Source of the DNA: Desulfobacula sp.
GTDB lineage: Bacteria; Desulfobacterota; Desulfobacteria; Desulfobacterales; Desulfobacteraceae
Length of the DNA: 7,638 nucleotides
Direction of reading: 5' to 3'
Assembly (NCBI GenBank): GCA_018702715.1
Contig: JABIYQ010000241.1
Location: forward strand, 1 to 7,638
This document shows positions 1-7,485 of the stretch, piece by piece. The notes beneath the pieces were generated by a model. That model saw nothing but the letters and a program-made list of their open reading frames with translations. It ran no database searches and had not been told where the DNA came from. Positions within the stretch are counted from its first letter, which is position 1. The number at the start of each line of letters is the position of its first letter. The translations under genes and the position numbers were made by a program.

Positions 1-141
1 ACTCAAATCTTGCTAACGATCCTGCCCTGCCTTAAAAAACCTAAAAAGAATGAGCGAAGCGAATTAAATGCGTATTTTAAAGAAAATTACTACAAAAAAA
101 TAAATTTAATTTAGGCGACAACTTGCTTGACAAACACCGAA
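1..141 (+). repeat. Left terminal inverted repeat (141 bp, perfect)
   Basis: Base i matches the complement of base 7639-i for i = 1 to 141 without mismatch or indel; pairing stops at base 142 (A against a predicted T) and nothing similar follows. Internal structure includes CCTGC repeated head to tail at 21-30, GCGAA repeated head to tail (GCGAAGCGAA, about 54-63), a long AT-rich middle (about 62-113), and GACAA-CTTGCTT-GACAA near the inner end (118-134). The last is a direct repeat with a 12-bp period and could be a recombinase binding site. A consensus -35 hexamer TTGACA lies at 127-132, pointing inward. The 141 bp does not itself have inverted ends, so it is not simply a whole MITE present twice. 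Confidence 0.97.
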
Positions 142-152
142 ACACTGATAAT
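127..152 (+). promoter_or_regulatory. Candidate promoter spanning the inner edge of the left TIR
   Basis: A perfect -35 consensus TTGACA (127-132) lies inside the repeat, and GATAAT (147-152, 5 of 6 matches to TATAAT) lies just outside it. The 14-bp spacer is shorter than the usual 16-18 bp, so the pair is imperfect. A poorer alternative -10 is TATAGA at 157-162, with too long a spacer. If real, it would drive mod and the rest of the operon from about position 160, leaving a leader of about 160 nt. It might need an activator or a protein bound to the TIR. Confidence is low. Confidence 0.3.
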
Positions 153-320
153 GATTTATAGATCAAATTTTTTAATCGTTGCATGTCGGATAAAATCCCA
201 AATTACATGATATCCAGATTTGCACAAATTACTGGTTAGCCCTGTAGAAAATTGAGATTTATACCCCGAGGCAGTGGAAAGAAAAATAACCGGGAAGAAA
301 ACTCAAAAAGAGATAATAAA
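142..320 (+). other. Non-coding leader between left TIR and mod
   Basis: This AT-rich stretch lies between the repeat and the first gene and should hold the operon promoter and 5' UTR. It contains GTTAGCCCT at 235-243, whose complement AGGGCTAAC occurs at 7330-7338 near the other end. The mod reading frame stays open upstream as far as a TTG at 252, but no SD supports that start. A 19-codon ATG frame at 151-210 has no SD and reads as chance. I see no convincing riboswitch, attenuator or RNA gene here. Confidence 0.5.
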
Positions 321-2807
321 ATGGCAAAAAGAAAAAAGAGTAAAAAACAGATTGAACAATACGAGCATAAAGACAAAGACCGTGCAAATATTCCTCCTGT
401 TGGCTTGGTAACACCTGCCAGTGACCCGGATACTGGGAAGAAGAAAACTTACGAGTATGACCCGCATCTTGACCCGCAATTGCAGTGGGCAGGAAAAGCC
501 GAACATACCAGTTTTGAAGTGCCCACGGTGAGCCTACATGTGCATGAGCGTATTGATCCTAAGTCCATTATTGATACGGTAAAGAAGGAAAAAAAAGGGC
601 CGGTTCAGATGTCGCTTTTTGATACCACGCGGGAAAAGCCCCTGCGGGAAGCCATTGATTTTTACAAACACAAAGAAGGCTGGTCTAACCGTTTGATTGC
701 GGGGGATAGTCTACTGATAATGAATTCTCTGCTGGAAAAAGAGGGCCTGGCCGGCAAGGTGCAGATGGTCTATTTTGATCCGCCTTACGGAATTAAATAC
801 GGCAGTAATTTTCAGCCCTTTGTGAACAAACGGGATGTGAAAGACGGCAAAGATGAAGACCTGTCTGCAGAACCGGAAATGATTAAAGCGTTTCGGGATA
901 CCTGGGAGCTGGGGATTCACTCTTATTTGACTTATCTGCGTGACCGGCTGCTGTTGGTTCGTGAAATGCTGCATGAGAGCGGCAGTGTTTTTGTTCAGAT
1001 TAGCGATGAGAATGTGCATCATGTGCGAGAGATTATGGATGAGGTGTTTGGGGTAAAAAATTTTGTAAGCTTGATTACATACAAAAAAACTACTGGCAAT
1101 AGATCTATATTAATAGACAACGTTAATGATTATATTTTGTGGTACTCAAAGGAAAAATCAACTATAAAATATAGAAGACTCTATGAGCCTAAAAAGAGAT
1201 TTGATAACAAAGACTCACTGTTTTACTTGGATAATGAAAACAATTCTAATTTCGAAAGAATCTCACTCAAAGAAGCAATTGAAAACAAATGTGTCGATAA
1301 ACTTTTTTACACTGAAAGTTTGACTTCACAATCAAAAGGCGGAGAAGATTCGAATAAACCAATTCAAATTAACGGTAAAACTTTTAGTCCAGGAACATCA
1401 TATTGGAGAACAACCCCAATTGGGTTTGAAAATTTAATAAAACAAAATATGCTATATACCGAAGGTAAAACTTTATTGAGAAAAGTTTTCTTGAATAATT
1501 TTGTTTATTCCCGAATACCAAACCTCTGGGATGACATTCTTGGTGCTAACGAATTGACATATGTTGTGCAAACTAACACAAAAGCTATTCTGCGGTGTCT
1601 TTTAATGACGACTAATCCTGGGGATTTAGTATTAGATATTACTTGTGGTAGTGGAACCACAGCAAGAGTCGCCGAACAATGGGGCCGTCGCTGGATCACC
1701 TGCGACACCTCCAGAGTAGCTCTTACGCTTGCCAAACAACGGCTGATGACCACAAATTTTGACTACTACAAACTGGCATATCCCAACGAAGGTATCAGCA
1801 GTGGTTTTGAGTACAAAACAGTGCCACATATTACGCTCAAAAGCATTGCCAACAACGAACCACCGGCAACAGAAACCCTGTATGACCAACCATTCAAAGA
1901 CAGCAAGAAATCACGTATCACCGGTCCTTTTACCGTAGAAGCGGTTCCTGCCCCATACGCCAAAAGCTTTGATGAACTGGAGCAGGAAGACTGCGGCTCA
2001 GATACATCAATTGCCCGCACCGGTGAAACCCATCGCCAGAGTGAATGGCGGGATGAATTAATGAGAACCGGAGTCCGGGCCAAAGGCGGCAAAATAATTG
2101 AATTTAGCCGGGTTGAGCCATTGTCCGGCACAAAATTTATCCAGGCAGAAGCAGAAACCAAAGAAGATATCCCTAAAAAAGTGCTGGCAGTCTTCGGCCC
2201 GGAACATGCTCCATTGGAGCAAAGACAGGTAGAAGATGCCTGGCAGGAAGCCCGTGCCTTAAATCCGGATATGCTTTTGTTCTGCGCTTTCCAGTTTGAT
2301 AATGAAGCTGCCAAGGATATTGATGAACTCACACCGGAAATTGCCGGAATGCAGTTACTCAAAGCACAGATGAACGCTGATATGCTCACCGATGACCTTC
2401 GTAAAAAACGAAGCAGTAACGAAAGTTTCTGGCTGGTTGGCCAACCCGATGTAAAAGTCCATAAACGCAAAGATGGTAAAATTCAAGTCGAGGTTATGGG
2501 CTTTGATTATTACAACCCCAAAAACGGAAATGTGGAAAGCGGTGGTAAAAATAACATTGCCATGTGGATGCTGGATATTGATTACAACAACCGTTCGCTC
2601 TTCCCTTCCCAGGTGTTTTTCCCCATGGCAGGTAACAAAGACGGCTGGAGTAAATTTGCTAAAAATCTGAAAGCCGAAATTGATGAAGAAAAGATTGAAG
2701 CGTTCAGAGGCACAATTTCGCTTGAATTTGAACCGGGTACAACAATCGCTGTCAAAATTATCGATGATCGCGGGATTGAATCCCTGCGGGTAATAAAGGT
2801 GGAGTAA
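321..2807 (+). CDS. mod: Type III-like DNA N6-adenine methyltransferase, Mod subunit
   Basis: Predicted S-adenosylmethionine-dependent adenine methyltransferase that gives sequence specificity and self-protection to the restriction system. The start ATG at 321 gives an 828-residue protein opening MAKRKKSKK; AAGAG at 308-312 with 8-nt spacing is a weak SD, and the longer frame from TTG 252 lacks one. Motif IV is DPPY at residues 153-156, after the typical NRLIAGDSLLIMNSLL lead-in. Helix/strand motifs follow at about 205-245 (LLVREMLHESGSVFVQISD). The SAM-binding motif I, DITCGSGTT, is at 439-447. The order IV-then-I marks the beta class used by type III Mod proteins. The target-recognition region lies between, at about 250-425, and is compositionally foreign. 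A long C-terminal part (about 560-828, with LLFCAFQFD near 652-660 and EVMGFDYYNP from 724) makes it longer than the roughly 640 residues of classical Mod. It overlaps the next gene by one base. An orphan methyltransferase is unlikely because res is present. Confidence 0.93.
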   Translation: MAKRKKSKKQIEQYEHKDKDRANIPPVGLVTPASDPDTGKKKTYEYDPHLDPQLQWAGKAEHTSFEVPTVSLHVHERIDPKSIIDTVKKEKKGPVQMSLFDTTREKPLREAIDFYKHKEGWSNRLIAGDSLLIMNSLLEKEGLAGKVQMVYFDPPYGIKYGSNFQPFVNKRDVKDGKDEDLSAEPEMIKAFRDTWELGIHSYLTYLRDRLLLVREMLHESGSVFVQISDENVHHVREIMDEVFGVKNFVSLITYKKTTGNRSILIDNVNDYILWYSKEKSTIKYRRLYEPKKRFDNKDSLFYLDNENNSNFERISLKEAIENKCVDKLFYTESLTSQSKGGEDSNKPIQINGKTFSPGTSYWRTTPIGFENLIKQNMLYTEGKTLLRKVFLNNFVYSRIPNLWDDILGANELTYVVQTNTKAILRCLLMTTNPGDLVLDITCGSGTTARVAEQWGRRWITCDTSRVALTLAKQRLMTTNFDYYKLAYPNEGISSGFEYKTVPHITLKSIANNEPPATETLYDQPFKDSKKSRITGPFTVEAVPAPYAKSFDELEQEDCGSDTSIARTGETHRQSEWRDELMRTGVRAKGGKIIEFSRVEPLSGTKFIQAEAETKEDIPKKVLAVFGPEHAPLEQRQVEDAWQEARALNPDMLLFCAFQFDNEAAKDIDELTPEIAGMQLLKAQMNADMLTDDLRKKRSSNESFWLVGQPDVKVHKRKDGKIQVEVMGFDYYNPKNGNVESGGKNNIAMWMLDIDYNNRSLFPSQVFFPMAGNKDGWSKFAKNLKAEIDEEKIEAFRGTISLEFEPGTTIAVKIIDDRGIESLRVIKVE
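1066..1620 (+). other. AT-rich target-recognition domain block within mod
   Basis: Hand counting gives about 120 G/C in 420 bases (29%) for 1081-1500, against about 142 in 300 (47%) for 721-1020. The 60 bases at 1681-1740 reach about 60%. Codons also change to A/T-ending forms with many Lys, Asn and Ile residues. The block corresponds to about residues 249-433, exactly the space between the catalytic/structural motifs and SAM motif I, where type III methyltransferases keep their target-recognition domain. The edges are approximate. The simplest reading is replacement of the specificity domain by recombination while the catalytic scaffold was kept. Confidence 0.75.
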
Positions 2808-3940
2808 TGGCAGGCAGAGTTGAAAATATAAATAATGATATATTACGTCAATGCCGTGAGCAGATTGGCTTGAGTCTTCCTGTAGTTGCAAAAAAAGTGG
2901 CAAAAATTGCTGCTATAGAGCAGGGAGATCAAAAACCTACCTTTAAACAAATAGATACCCTGGCTGATCTATATAAAGTGCCGCGCTGGGTATTTATTTC
3001 AGATCACCTTCCTGAAAAATATCAGTTTGATAAGGCAATACCTGCCTTTCGCCAGCTTGCAGACAGCAACGCGGATGTTTTCAGCGAACATAAGGTTCGC
3101 AGCCTGACCGCGAGGGTTTCCCGTTTCCGTGAACTGATTTTAGAATTGCGCGAAGATATGGGAGAACCGGTGACTGCCTTTCACCCACCCGATTTGAAAA
3201 GAAATGCCACGCCGGATTTTGTGGCGCAACAGGTACGTGACTGGTTAGACTTAACAGAAGAGAGTTTTGAGTTTTCTAAATGGAAAGAAATGCTAGAAGA
3301 AAAAAACATTTTTATCTTTATGACCAGCAAGTATATGGGATGGTCTCATGTGGATAGGGCTCTGTTTCGGGGGCTGGCTATTTACCATCAGAAATTACCG
3401 ATCATCATTATCAATGATTCAGATGCAAAAAAAGCTCAATCCTTCACCCTGTTTCATGAGTTAGGGCACCTGCTTAGAAAGGAAAGCGCGATTGATGACT
3501 GGAGCGCGTATCACCAGCGGGTTGAAAAATGGTGTGACGAGTTGTCCGGCAATGTGTTGATGCCTGCTGAACAGATTCTATCTGCTGTGGATAATATAGA
3601 TGGTCTGGATGCTGTCAAGGATATTGCGAAATGTTTTAAGGTGAGTCCTTATGCTTGCCTGGTGCGGTTAAGGCAAATGATGATTATTGACCAAGGTGCC
3701 TATTTAGGTTTTGAGGCACAATTAAAGGCTGAATACAGAAAATTACAAAAGAAACTTAAAGAAAGCGATGGCGGGCCTGCCAGAAATCGTCCACAGGAAG
3801 TGCTTAAGCAATACGGACATATCTACGCGAATGCCCTTTTTCAGGCATATCACAACAAGGAGATTGGGTTACACAAACTTTGCCAGGCATTTGATTTAAA
3901 GCGAGCTTCGTATGCTTTAGAGATGGACAGGCAATTATGA
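2807..3940 (+). CDS. XRE-type HTH / ImmA-IrrE (M78) metallopeptidase fusion
   Basis: This 377-residue protein has an N-terminal XRE-like helix-turn-helix at about 10-60, ending in KPTFKQIDTLADLYKVP, which should bind DNA and may autoregulate the operon. A C-terminal zinc-peptidase domain of the ImmA/IrrE (M78, COG2856) family follows. The catalytic HELGH is at 217-221, and the likely third metal ligand is E240 in EKWCDELSGNVLMP, which aligns with the family's E-x-x-A-N-x-F...LLMP pattern. The active site therefore looks intact. ATG 2807 overlaps the mod stop codon by one base, with AAAGG at 2795-2799 as SD. Family members cleave phage or regulator proteins, or act as antitoxins beside PIN-domain proteins in predicted toxin-antitoxin pairs. 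The immediately downstream, overlapping PIN gene favours that pairing here. The tail at about 290-377 is charged and has no motif I recognise. The substrate is unknown. Confidence 0.88.
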   Translation: MAGRVENINNDILRQCREQIGLSLPVVAKKVAKIAAIEQGDQKPTFKQIDTLADLYKVPRWVFISDHLPEKYQFDKAIPAFRQLADSNADVFSEHKVRSLTARVSRFRELILELREDMGEPVTAFHPPDLKRNATPDFVAQQVRDWLDLTEESFEFSKWKEMLEEKNIFIFMTSKYMGWSHVDRALFRGLAIYHQKLPIIIINDSDAKKAQSFTLFHELGHLLRKESAIDDWSAYHQRVEKWCDELSGNVLMPAEQILSAVDNIDGLDAVKDIAKCFKVSPYACLVRLRQMMIIDQGAYLGFEAQLKAEYRKLQKKLKESDGGPARNRPQEVLKQYGHIYANALFQAYHNKEIGLHKLCQAFDLKRASYALEMDRQL

Positions 3941-4449
3941 GTGGTCAATATTGTCTTGATGCCAATATCTTTATCTCTGCCTGGAATAGCGGCTACACTA
4001 TGAGGGTGTTTCCATCTTTATGGAAGCAACTTGCGCAATGCCGAAATGATCTTGTTTTAATCAAACCTGTCTTTGATGAGATCGACCCCATTTCATCAGC
4101 AGATAAAAAATTGCCAAAGAAGAAAAAAATAGAAAAATATCCTTTGCGAGTTTGGATGACAGAGAATTGTTTTGACGTAGAGTCGATTACCGATGAAATA
4201 AATGCTGTTTCTTTGGAGTTAGAGGAAGAATATGAAACAAATAATAATCCAAAAGGCGCTAATCAAAATGATATTACCTTGATTGCCTATGCAAAGGTAA
4301 AAGAGAAAACTGTTGTAACCTTTGAGGAAGAACAACCTCAAAAACCGGGAAAGAAAAAAAATTACAAGATTCCTCTGATTTGTAACGAACAAGGCGTTGA
4401 GTGTATCAAATTTGTAACAATGCTGGATCGTCTTGATATAAGGATATAG
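3937..4449 (+). CDS. PIN-domain protein of the DUF4411 type, putative toxin nuclease
   Basis: This 170-residue protein has the acidic residues expected of a PIN ribonuclease fold: D8 in CLDANIF, E48 in KPVFDEID, and D112 in GANQNDITLIAYA, followed by VVTFEEE at 126-132. The C-terminal IPLICNEQGVECIKF segment is typical of the DUF4411 group. PIN domains are metal-dependent RNases, so an RNA-cutting toxin is the family-based expectation, though the RNA target cannot be read from the sequence. The ATG overlaps the stop of the XRE/ImmA gene by four bases (ATGA), with GGACAGG at 3925-3931 as SD, so the two should be made in a fixed ratio. DUF4411-type PIN genes are known to sit beside COG2856/ImmA-IrrE genes, which supports a toxin-antitoxin reading. 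It lies inside the restriction operon, so any toxicity could be tied to loss of that system. An A8 tract lies at 4354-4361. Confidence 0.85.
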   Translation: MSGQYCLDANIFISAWNSGYTMRVFPSLWKQLAQCRNDLVLIKPVFDEIDPISSADKKLPKKKKIEKYPLRVWMTENCFDVESITDEINAVSLELEEEYETNNNPKGANQNDITLIAYAKVKEKTVVTFEEEQPQKPGKKKNYKIPLICNEQGVECIKFVTMLDRLDIRI

Positions 4450-4452
4450 CGG

Positions 4453-7275
4453 ATGGCGAAAAATATCGACAGACTCATTATCAACAGCCCTCATGAAGAA
4501 CCAGGGCAGCACTGGTTTTACGACAGGGAAAACAGAGACTTCCATATTAAAGGCGGCAGAAGACCGGCCGGATATGTAATGGCAACAACGGATTCCAGAG
4601 GATTTGATGATCCGGGTATCTTTGTGGAAATTGAGCGGGTAAACAAAATCCGGACAAGGGTAAAAGCATGGCGAAAATCCGGTTATCCGGGTGTAACAGG
4701 TATTACCAAAAGACTGCTTGAACATTGGCAGGACCCGGAAGAGAGAAAAGACAGGCGGTTTTTCTTTTGCCAGTTGGAAGCTATTGAAACCTTAATCTGG
4801 TTAACTGAAGCCCCTGCGGATGAAAAAATCGGTATAGATATTAAGGGGGACGGCGGAGCCTTTGAGCGCTGGTGCAGTAAAATGGCTACCGGTTCAGGCA
4901 AGACCATTATTATGGCAATGATTATTGCCTGGAATTTTTTGAATAAAGTAACCAGCCCAACCAATACCCGTTACAGCAAAAACGTACTGGTTGTAGCCCC
5001 CGGATTAACGGTAAAAAGCAGGTTACAGGTATTGCAGCCGACTCATCCTGAAAACTATTATGAAGAGTTTAATATTGTTCCTGCTTCATTAATGGATAAA
5101 CTCCGGCAGGGAAAAGTGCAGGTTCAAAACTGGCACACTCTGGCATGGGATACGCAGGAAAAACTCGATGCCAAGATCAAAAAAGGGCAACTGCGCTCGG
5201 TTGACAAAAGAAAACGGATAGAAATTAGCGGGGAAGCTTATGTGCGGAAGGTGTTGGGCGATATGGCAAATTCACGTAATATTCTTGTTATTAATGATGA
5301 AGCCCATCACGCGTGGCGAATGAACCCGGAAGCTGTCGGTAAATATAAACGAACCGGATCAGACAAAGACAGTGCGGAAGAAGCTACAATCTGGGTTGGT
5401 GGTCTGGATAGAATCCACAAGCAAAGAGGGGTTTTGCGCTGTTTTGACATGTCTGCAACACCATTTACACCATCCGGCAAAAAATCCGCAGAAGAGGCCT
5501 TGTTTACATGGATTGTTTCTGATTTTGGATTAAATGATGCTATTGAGTCGGGGCTGGTGAAAACACCACGAGTTGTCGTCCGGGATGACAGCATAGCGAC
5601 AAAAGAACTCAAATCACGACTTTATCATATTTATGCAGATGATGAAGTAAAAGACGACATCAACCGCAAAGCTGATGCAACAGAGCCTTTGCCGGATTTA
5701 TTGATAAACGCTTATTATCTTTTAGGTAAAGACTGGCAGGAAACCAAAAATGAATGGGGAAATGTCGGCCATAATGTGCCGCCGGCTATGATTACTGTAG
5801 CGAACAGAACAGAAACCTCGGCGCGAATCAAATATGCTTTTGACCACAACCAGATATTAATCCCGGAACTGTGTGATACAGATAAAACACTGCAAATAGA
5901 CAGCAAGATATTAAAAAAAGCTGAATCAGAAACTGAATCTGTTGAAATTAAAATAGAAACAGATGTCGAAGGTGAAGAAATCACTCCAAAACTGACGAAA
6001 AAGCAGCAGGCTGAGCTGTTACGTCAAACAGTTGATACAGTGGGCAGGGAAGGAGAACTAGGCGAGCAGGTACAAAATGTAATTTCAGTCGGCATGTTGT
6101 CAGAGGGCTGGGATGCCAAGACAGTAACTCATATCATGGGCCTGCGCGCATTTTCCAGTCAGTTGCTTTGCGAGCAGGTTGTTGGTAGAGGGTTAAGACG
6201 AGTAAGTTATGATGTTGGTGATGATGGATTATTTGAGCCCGAATACGTAAATATTTTTGGTGTTCCGTTTACATTCCTGCCACATGAAGGCGGTGATGGT
6301 CCGCCTCCGCCTCCGCCCAAACCGAAAACAAAAATTGAACCAATAAAAGAAAAATCTAAGCATGAAATTACATGGCCAAACATATTGAGGATAGATCATG
6401 TATACAAACCAATTCTCAGTTTAAATTGGGATAATGTAAAGACATTAGAGATTGATCCATACGAATCGATTACCGAAGCGGTTTTAGCCGCAATTATCTC
6501 CGGCAAACCCAATCAGGCAGTTAAAGCGGCAATCGGACTTGAAAAAATAGCAGAAGACACAAGGGTACAGACAATCGTTTTCAGAATAGCCTCTACAATA
6601 TACAATTCTGAAAAACGGCCGGATTGGAAAGGTAGCAAGGAAATATTTCTTGCGAAGGTTGTCATGCTTGTTGAGGAGTTTGTTCAGTCGGATAAGATCA
6701 CGATTAAACATGATTTGTTTCATCAGGATGATTCAAAAAAGAAAATATTGATGATTCTTAATATGAATAAAATTATCCAACACATCTGGTCAGAAATACG
6801 GGCTGAAAATACTGAAAAATTAACACCGGTGTTTGATAAGGAAAATCCTATCAGATCAACATCCGGTGTAAGAACTTGGTATACCAGTAAACCATGCGAG
6901 TGGGTTGAAAAATCTCATATCAGCCATTGTGTTTATGACAGTGGATGGGAAGCTACAGAAGCGTATTTCCTTGAAAAATCAGGCCTGGTAAAATCTTTTG
7001 TAAAAAATGATCATTTGGGGTTTGCTATTCTATACAACCATAAAGGTGTAATACGAAAATATTATCCTGATTTTATTATCAGGCTTGCAAACGGAGAATT
7101 GATGATTCTTGAAACAAAAGGTAAAGACAGTCAGCAAAACCAAACCAAACGGGAATATTTAAATGAATGGGTAAAGGCAGTCAATGAGCAGGGCGGTTTC
7201 GGTAAATGGCATTGGGATGTATCCTTTGAGCCTTCTGATGTTGAAAGTAAAATTAAGAAATGTACTAATAATTAG
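4453..7275 (+). CDS. res: Type III-like restriction endonuclease subunit Res (SF2 helicase + PD-(D/E)XK nuclease)
   Basis: This 940-residue motor-nuclease acts with Mod to cleave DNA lacking the self methyl mark. An N-terminal domain of about 140 residues (with RRPAGYV and GYPGVTGITKRLL) precedes the helicase. Walker A is ATGSGKT at 145-151, motif II DEAH at 282-285, motif III SAT at 334-336 (in MSATPF), EGWD at 551-554, and motif VI QVVGRGLRR at 575-583. A hexaproline linker at 617-622 separates the motor from the C-terminal half. The nuclease core is near the end: PD at 872-873 and ETK at 887-889, matching PD-X13-(E)xK. All catalytic motifs are intact. It resembles the family NCBI labels BPTD_3080-type restriction endonucleases (from memory, not searched), a branch distinct from EcoP1I-like Res. 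The start ATG lies 3 bases after the PIN stop, with AAGGA at 4440-4444 and 8-nt spacing. Confidence 0.93.
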   Translation: MAKNIDRLIINSPHEEPGQHWFYDRENRDFHIKGGRRPAGYVMATTDSRGFDDPGIFVEIERVNKIRTRVKAWRKSGYPGVTGITKRLLEHWQDPEERKDRRFFFCQLEAIETLIWLTEAPADEKIGIDIKGDGGAFERWCSKMATGSGKTIIMAMIIAWNFLNKVTSPTNTRYSKNVLVVAPGLTVKSRLQVLQPTHPENYYEEFNIVPASLMDKLRQGKVQVQNWHTLAWDTQEKLDAKIKKGQLRSVDKRKRIEISGEAYVRKVLGDMANSRNILVINDEAHHAWRMNPEAVGKYKRTGSDKDSAEEATIWVGGLDRIHKQRGVLRCFDMSATPFTPSGKKSAEEALFTWIVSDFGLNDAIESGLVKTPRVVVRDDSIATKELKSRLYHIYADDEVKDDINRKADATEPLPDLLINAYYLLGKDWQETKNEWGNVGHNVPPAMITVANRTETSARIKYAFDHNQILIPELCDTDKTLQIDSKILKKAESETESVEIKIETDVEGEEITPKLTKKQQAELLRQTVDTVGREGELGEQVQNVISVGMLSEGWDAKTVTHIMGLRAFSSQLLCEQVVGRGLRRVSYDVGDDGLFEPEYVNIFGVPFTFLPHEGGDGPPPPPPKPKTKIEPIKEKSKHEITWPNILRIDHVYKPILSLNWDNVKTLEIDPYESITEAVLAAIISGKPNQAVKAAIGLEKIAEDTRVQTIVFRIASTIYNSEKRPDWKGSKEIFLAKVVMLVEEFVQSDKITIKHDLFHQDDSKKKILMILNMNKIIQHIWSEIRAENTEKLTPVFDKENPIRSTSGVRTWYTSKPCEWVEKSHISHCVYDSGWEATEAYFLEKSGLVKSFVKNDHLGFAILYNHKGVIRKYYPDFIIRLANGELMILETKGKDSQQNQTKREYLNEWVKAVNEQGGFGKWHWDVSFEPSDVESKIKKCTNN

Positions 7276-7320
7276 TTGTCGATCTGCCCAGGTTCATATA
7301 TAAAAACAGATTGGTGAGCA

Positions 7321-7377
7321 ATGGAGAAAAGGGCTAACGAAATAATGGAGCAGATACCTAAAGCTGTGGCGCTTTGA
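7321..7377 (+). CDS. Possible 18-residue micro-ORF or truncated gene start
   Basis: An ATG frame encodes MEKRANEIMEQIPKAVAL and then TGA. GGTGAG sits only 2 nt upstream of the ATG, too close for a good SD. The peptide looks like the start of an ordinary helical protein, so it may be a decayed N-terminus. The frame stays open for 17 more codons after the stop but becomes very AT-biased. Chance is the most likely explanation, and I list it only because this gap has no other coding candidate. Confidence 0.12.
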   Translation: MEKRANEIMEQIPKAVAL

Positions 7378-7387
7378 AATGTTTTTT
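7360..7387 (+). terminator. Weak hairpin with T tract downstream of res
   Basis: AAAGC (7360-7364) pairs with GCTTT (7371-7375) around a 6-nt loop, and TTTTTT follows at 7382-7387 after six intervening bases. The stem is short and the T tract is displaced, so it is a poor intrinsic terminator. It is still the best candidate after the res stop codon. The T tract is also the loop of a second weak hairpin (AAATG 7377-7381 with CATTT 7388-7392). Confidence 0.25.
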
Positions 7388-7470
7388 CATTTACAAATTT
7401 TATTAATTTTTTGAGCATTTGTACCCTTTAATCGGCACTGCTTATTATTGACGTTCAACTATTTCCTGCT

Positions 7471-7485
7471 AATCTTAATAAGATT
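7471..7485. promoter_or_regulatory. Palindromic site AATCTT-AAT-AAGATT beside the right TIR
   Basis: A perfect 6-bp inverted repeat with a 3-bp centre lies 12 bp inside the right TIR. The size and symmetry suit an HTH-protein operator or an accessory site for a recombinase. No copy is found in the left leader where the operon promoter should be, which argues against it being the operator of the XRE protein. AT-rich palindromes of this size can also occur by chance. Confidence 0.25.

Noticed and set aside
1..141. TIRs as two full copies of a short MITE in opposite orientation
   Set aside because: The 141-bp unit has no inverted ends of its own: the outer bases ACTCAAATC do not pair with the inner edge CACCGAA.
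151..210. 19-codon ATG frame in the leader
   Set aside because: It has no SD, sits in AT-rich sequence, and starts within the candidate promoter.
252..320. Upstream start of mod at TTG 252, adding 23 residues
   Set aside because: There is no SD before the TTG. ATG 321 begins a typical Lys-rich Mod N-terminus with a purine-rich site 8 nt upstream.
321..2807. Frameshift or pseudogene in mod at the AT-rich block
   Set aside because: The frame is continuous through the block and motif I follows correctly, so it is an intact chimera and not a broken gene.
2807..3940. Plain transcriptional regulator call for the second gene
   Set aside because: The intact HELGH and the aligned glutamate ligand show a full M78 peptidase domain, so a regulator-only label would miss most of the protein.
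303..6723. Many open frames on the minus strand and one short plus-strand frame (2473-2670)
   Set aside because: They lie inside the four real genes, lack recognisable domains, and have low-complexity or unnatural composition. They are shadows of the coding strand.
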